The position numbers and the translations under genes are program-made. From positions 1 through 64,000 of the forward strand of contig DATGJP010000062.1 of assembly GCA_035295125.1 (NCBI GenBank): 64,000 nt of DNA, read 5' to 3'. Origin of the DNA: JAICMB01 sp035295125 (lineage in GTDB: Bacteria; Acidobacteriota; Terriglobia; Bryobacterales; Bryobacteraceae). Position 1 is the stretch's first letter. Every line of letters starts with the position of its first letter. Positions 61,770 through 64,000 of this stretch are shown here, piece after piece. Under the pieces are notes generated by a model. That model ran no database searches. It was not told the DNA's origin and worked only from the letters and a program-made list of their open reading frames with translations.

Positions 61770-63011
61770 TCATTCAGTCACCTCCCGCCCCACCGCAAGA
61801 TTCAGTTGATTCGCCGCGGTAAGGTAGGAACCAACCAGGTTCAGATAATTCAGCCGAATGCTGCGATAGTCCTGCTGCGCCTGTAGGAAATCCAGCAGCG
61901 ACGCGCCGCCGTGCGAGTACGAAAACGAGATCGTCTCGCGCACGCGCGTGGCACGCTCCAGGTATTCGGTCTTGTACGGCCGAAGCAGGGCCAGGTTGCT
62001 ATTGATCGTCGCGAAAGCGGAATCGACGTCGCTGTAGACCTGCGCCTCGTTGGCATCCCGCAAGCGTTCGTTTCGCACGACATCCTGCTCAGTCCGCACC
62101 TTCTCGCCCTGATTGCGATCGAAAATGCGTAACGGAATCGTAACGCTCACGCCGAAATAGGCTGGGATCGGTGGATTCCGTGCGAAATCCATCCCAAAAG
62201 TGGGATCCGAAGATCCATTCGCGACCGCAAGCTTGTGATCTGTCCGGGCCTTGTCGATCGATTGCACAGCGGCTTTGAGATCGGGGCGATTCTCCAGCGC
62301 CATGCTGCGGTACTCTTCGAGCGGCGCAAGCCGATCGGTGAAGTCGAACGTGCCGGTCACATCAAACTGATCCACGGGCGTGTGGTCGTTCAACAGCGCG
62401 AGAAGCTGGATCTTTGCCGTTCGCAGACTCACCTGCGCAGTCAGCACGTCGGATTCGAATTGCACGCGTTGAAGCTCCAACCGGTCGAGATCCACCTGCG
62501 CGATGTCGCCGGCTTTGAGACGGTCGCGGCTCAGATCGAGAAGATGGTCGTAGTAAGACAGGCTCTCTTTAGTGACGTCCAGGATCGCTTTTTGTTGGAG
62601 AGTCTGAACAAAAGCCGTCCGCAGGTTGAACAGCAGGTTGCGCTCCTGGTCGCCGAGTTGGGAAATCGCGACGGCCGTAGCTTTCTGGGCGCTATCGCGG
62701 CGCAATTCGCGTTTGTGCTCGCGCTCGTGCAGATAGCTGCCGGAGAAGAATGGAAGAGTGTTCGTAAACGGACGGTAGGGATTCGGCGTAAAGGCGTCGA
62801 TCTGATCGACCGTGACTGTAACGTCCGGATTCGGACGCAGATAGGCCGTTACCTCTTGCGCCCGGGACTCATCGATGCCGATCCTGGCAGCCTGCAACGT
62901 TGGATTGGTCGCTTCGAATTTGTCGCGAAGTTCCTGCCAGGTGAAGCTATGCTGCGCCAGGGCGCTTGGGATAAAACCAGCAGTGAAAAGACACGTCAAA
63001 ACACGGCGCAA
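61770..63011 (-). CDS. TolC-family outer-membrane efflux protein (CusC/CzcC-like)
   Basis: 413 residues from TTG 63011, with signal peptide (VLTCLFTAGFIPSALAQ). Helical repeats typical of OEP proteins: two copies of about 180 residues with coiled-coil segments (LRDKFEATNPTLQAARIGID and EYRSMALENRPDLKAAVQSI). Forms the outer-membrane duct for the CusAB-type pump. First gene of the efflux unit. The end (NQLNLAVGREVTE) is duplicated downstream (see 61188-61829). Confidence 0.9.
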   Translation of the reverse strand: MRRVLTCLFTAGFIPSALAQHSFTWQELRDKFEATNPTLQAARIGIDESRAQEVTAYLRPNPDVTVTVDQIDAFTPNPYRPFTNTLPFFSGSYLHEREHKRELRRDSAQKATAVAISQLGDQERNLLFNLRTAFVQTLQQKAILDVTKESLSYYDHLLDLSRDRLKAGDIAQVDLDRLELQRVQFESDVLTAQVSLRTAKIQLLALLNDHTPVDQFDVTGTFDFTDRLAPLEEYRSMALENRPDLKAAVQSIDKARTDHKLAVANGSSDPTFGMDFARNPPIPAYFGVSVTIPLRIFDRNQGEKVRTEQDVVRNERLRDANEAQVYSDVDSAFATINSNLALLRPYKTEYLERATRVRETISFSYSHGGASLLDFLQAQQDYRSIRLNYLNLVGSYLTAANQLNLAVGREVTE

Positions 63012-63055
63012 TGGAATCTAAATCGAAATGTAGCGAGCCGCGCGGGTACAGTCCA

Positions 63056-63092
63056 CTATCTTTCGGCTAGTCACCCGCCTATCTTTCGGCTA
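63056..63092. promoter_or_regulatory. Two direct repeats CTATCTTTCGGCTA in the divergent efflux/sensor promoter
   Basis: Perfect 14-nt direct repeats at 63056-63069 and 63079-63092 (23 bp apart, about two helical turns), between cusC and the sensor kinase start. The geometry fits cooperative binding of a response regulator or activator controlling both operons. No such regulator gene lies in the window. Confidence 0.65.
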
Positions 63093-63146
63093 TTTCGTGG
63101 TTTCCGCGCAGACCACATACTAGAATTGAGACGAGCGCAGTCCATT

Positions 63147-64000
63147 ATGTTGTCTTTCCTACTACGCGGCAGCTCAACCGCCGTGCTGCTGCGAGCCGGC
63201 GCGATGATCGCTCTCATCGCGTTCCTGGATTGGAGAATCGAGGGGAACATTCCCCTTGGCTTTCTCTACCTGTTCCCTATGTTGCTGGTCGGGAGCGCCG
63301 TCAGCCGCTGGCCGATTTTTGCCGTCGCGGCGCTCTGCACGTTCCTGACTGAGTCCTTCGACACCTTCAAATGGTCGGCTGAGACCGGCATTCCGCGTGA
63401 CATTCTGATTTTCGCGGCGTTCGCAGGCATGGGTTTGTTCGTGCTGGAAGCCACCCGCAGCCGTCATGCGGCGCTGCTGCACGTTAACCAAATTGAAAGC
63501 GAAGTGCAAGCGCGTCGTGACGCGGAGGAGCAGCTCAAGATCCTGGTGGAAAGCAGTCCGGCGGCCATTTTTACCGCCAATTCGGAAGGCCGGATTCTAC
63601 TGGCGAACGACGCCGCGCACCGTTTATTGGGATTGGAGCCGGGCGCGCTTCCCGGAAAGTCGATCGGAACTTACCTCCCTTCGCTCGTCACGGTGCCGGC
63701 CCTCGATCAGCAGCGGCAGTCCTTTCGAACGGTGATGCAGTGCCGCGGACAACGAGAAGACGGCGACGTTTTCATGGCCGACGTCTGGTTTTCGACCTAT
63801 CGCACCAGCGCTGGATCGCGTCTGGCCGCCATGGTTGTTGACACTTCGGAAGACCTGCGGTCGCGCGAGGAGTTGAGTTTCCATCACCTGCTGGCCGCCT
63901 CGCGCATCCTGGTGGGGGCCGTGTCGCATGAAATCCGAAACGTCTGCGGAGCCATTGCCGTGGTGCATGAGAATCTGTCGCGGAATGGCGCCCTCGCCCA
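63147..64000 (+). CDS. Membrane PAS sensor histidine kinase (partial, runs off window)
   Basis: Reading from ATG 63147 the frame is open to the window end (284 residues). About four helices at the N-terminus (LLRAGAMIALIAFLDW, IPLGFLYLFPMLLVGS, FAVAALCTFLTESF) lead to a helical linker, a PAS domain (LVESSPAAIFTANSEGRILL) and the start of the HisKA box (VGAVSHEIRNVCGAIAVVHE), cut before the HATPase. Divergent from cusCBA, so a likely sensor for the efflux system, although its cognate regulator is beyond the edge. Confidence 0.88.
   Translation, partial: MLSFLLRGSSTAVLLRAGAMIALIAFLDWRIEGNIPLGFLYLFPMLLVGSAVSRWPIFAVAALCTFLTESFDTFKWSAETGIPRDILIFAAFAGMGLFVLEATRSRHAALLHVNQIESEVQARRDAEEQLKILVESSPAAIFTANSEGRILLANDAAHRLLGLEPGALPGKSIGTYLPSLVTVPALDQQRQSFRTVMQCRGQREDGDVFMADVWFSTYRTSAGSRLAAMVVDTSEDLRSREELSFHHLLAASRILVGAVSHEIRNVCGAIAVVHENLSRNGALA

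Larger units (their letters stand above)
61483..61773 (-). pseudogene. Vestigial adaptor 5' fragment from the tandem duplication
   Basis: The 96-residue frame MKRVMGDFLRRPVRILWKGE parallels the adaptor start MKRVMSDFLRCPVQILWKGE and continues in parallel through REP-A (GEAGGFACLW; ECAGETASAALLLSGC) to the lipobox before ending. In a second frame the same segment encodes a degraded copy of the CusC tail (QLTAATQLNLAGGREVTE at 61479-61537, against QLNLAVGREVTE in cusC). Both coupling overlaps (ATGA) are preserved in each unit. Not expected to make a working protein. Confidence 0.75.
61188..61829. repeat. Tandem duplication of the cusC/cusB junction
   Basis: Unit 1 (~61190-61538) and unit 2 (~61544-61829) share an unbroken order of anchors at a fixed 291-nt offset: REP-A at 61276/61567, CAAAGACAGACTGAATCGG at 61311/61602, the CCTCCCGCCC(C/A)(C/A)CCGC segment and TTCAGTTGA(G/T)TCGCCGC at 61510/61801. 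At the far end CAACCGCTGAGAAG is at 61190/61544 (offset 354), so unit 2 lacks about 63 nt that in unit 1 hold the lipoprotein signal and a REP-A copy. Divergence of roughly a tenth by eye suggests the duplication is not recent. Confidence 0.85.

Noticed and set aside
1..64000. tRNA, rRNA, CRISPR, integrase or transposase genes
   Set aside because: None recognised on either strand by reading; the dispersed repeats lack CRISPR spacing and no RAYT-like gene was seen in the window.

Overview
The window reads as a contig piece from a free-living, high-GC Gram-negative bacterium, most likely an acidobacterium of the Bryobacterales/Solibacteres type. The reasons are family-level: an ADOP-type MacB-like permease, a subtilisin-like protease with an AVWG hexapeptide tail, a zinc-ribbon Ser/Thr kinase fused to a polytopic membrane domain, a PQQ dehydrogenase with a dihaem cytochrome c, and a CusABC-type efflux set. 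This placement is inference from gene content; no rRNA, tRNA or marker gene settles it. I saw no CRISPR array, insertion sequence or intact prophage.

Layout. 1-2.9 kb: a truncated, apparently frameshifted response regulator, two very small orphan ORFs and the AVWG-tailed subtilase. 2.9-6.8 kb: minus-strand HupE-like and AI-2E-type membrane proteins, then a tightly overlapping Rieske / 79-aa ORF / amidohydrolase operon. 6.9-7.5 kb: a DUF1360 gene with a broken 5' end and an overlapping small CCG protein. 7.5-15.3 kb: ADOP permease with a perfect palindrome on its start codon, secreted trypsin-like protease, VOC-SpoIIE phosphatase fusion, haem/copper-type secreted protein, and a subclass B3-like metallo-beta-lactamase with a Gln in the first metal-ligand position. 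15.6-24.4 kb: large secreted protein with a clan-CD-like His/Cys pair, an SPFH protein pair, and an amidohydrolase-glcE-glcF run. 24.7-38.6 kb: MFS exporter, CocE hydrolase coupled to a winged-helix protein, kinase, sugar-acid dehydratase/MFS/GT-C operon, secreted protein, family 5 uracil-DNA glycosylase. 38.6-48 kb: PAS histidine kinase, PQQ dehydrogenase plus cytochrome c, glycosyltransferase 2, and an ABC system whose ATPase carries an MgtE-N-like domain. 48-56.9 kb: SixA, Ppx/GppA, DUF2252, CoA-transferase, envelope-stress-type small proteins, membrane proteins. 57-63 kb: CusA/CusB/CusC-type heavy-metal RND efflux, divergent from a sensor histidine kinase that runs off the end.

The most unusual feature crosses gene boundaries. 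A family of small palindromes (core GCAGGCGAAACCGCCTGC, 18 nt) occurs at least 13 times, intergenically and inside coding sequence. The core has no stop codon in any of six frames. Copies sit in-frame within glcE, at the 5' end of the amidohydrolase gene and in the N-terminus of the efflux adaptor, where they have also been caught up in a roughly 290-350 bp tandem duplication of the cusC/cusB junction. Two other genes (response regulator, DUF1360) look intact apart from a single-base frame break near the start, which may be real decay or base-calling error.
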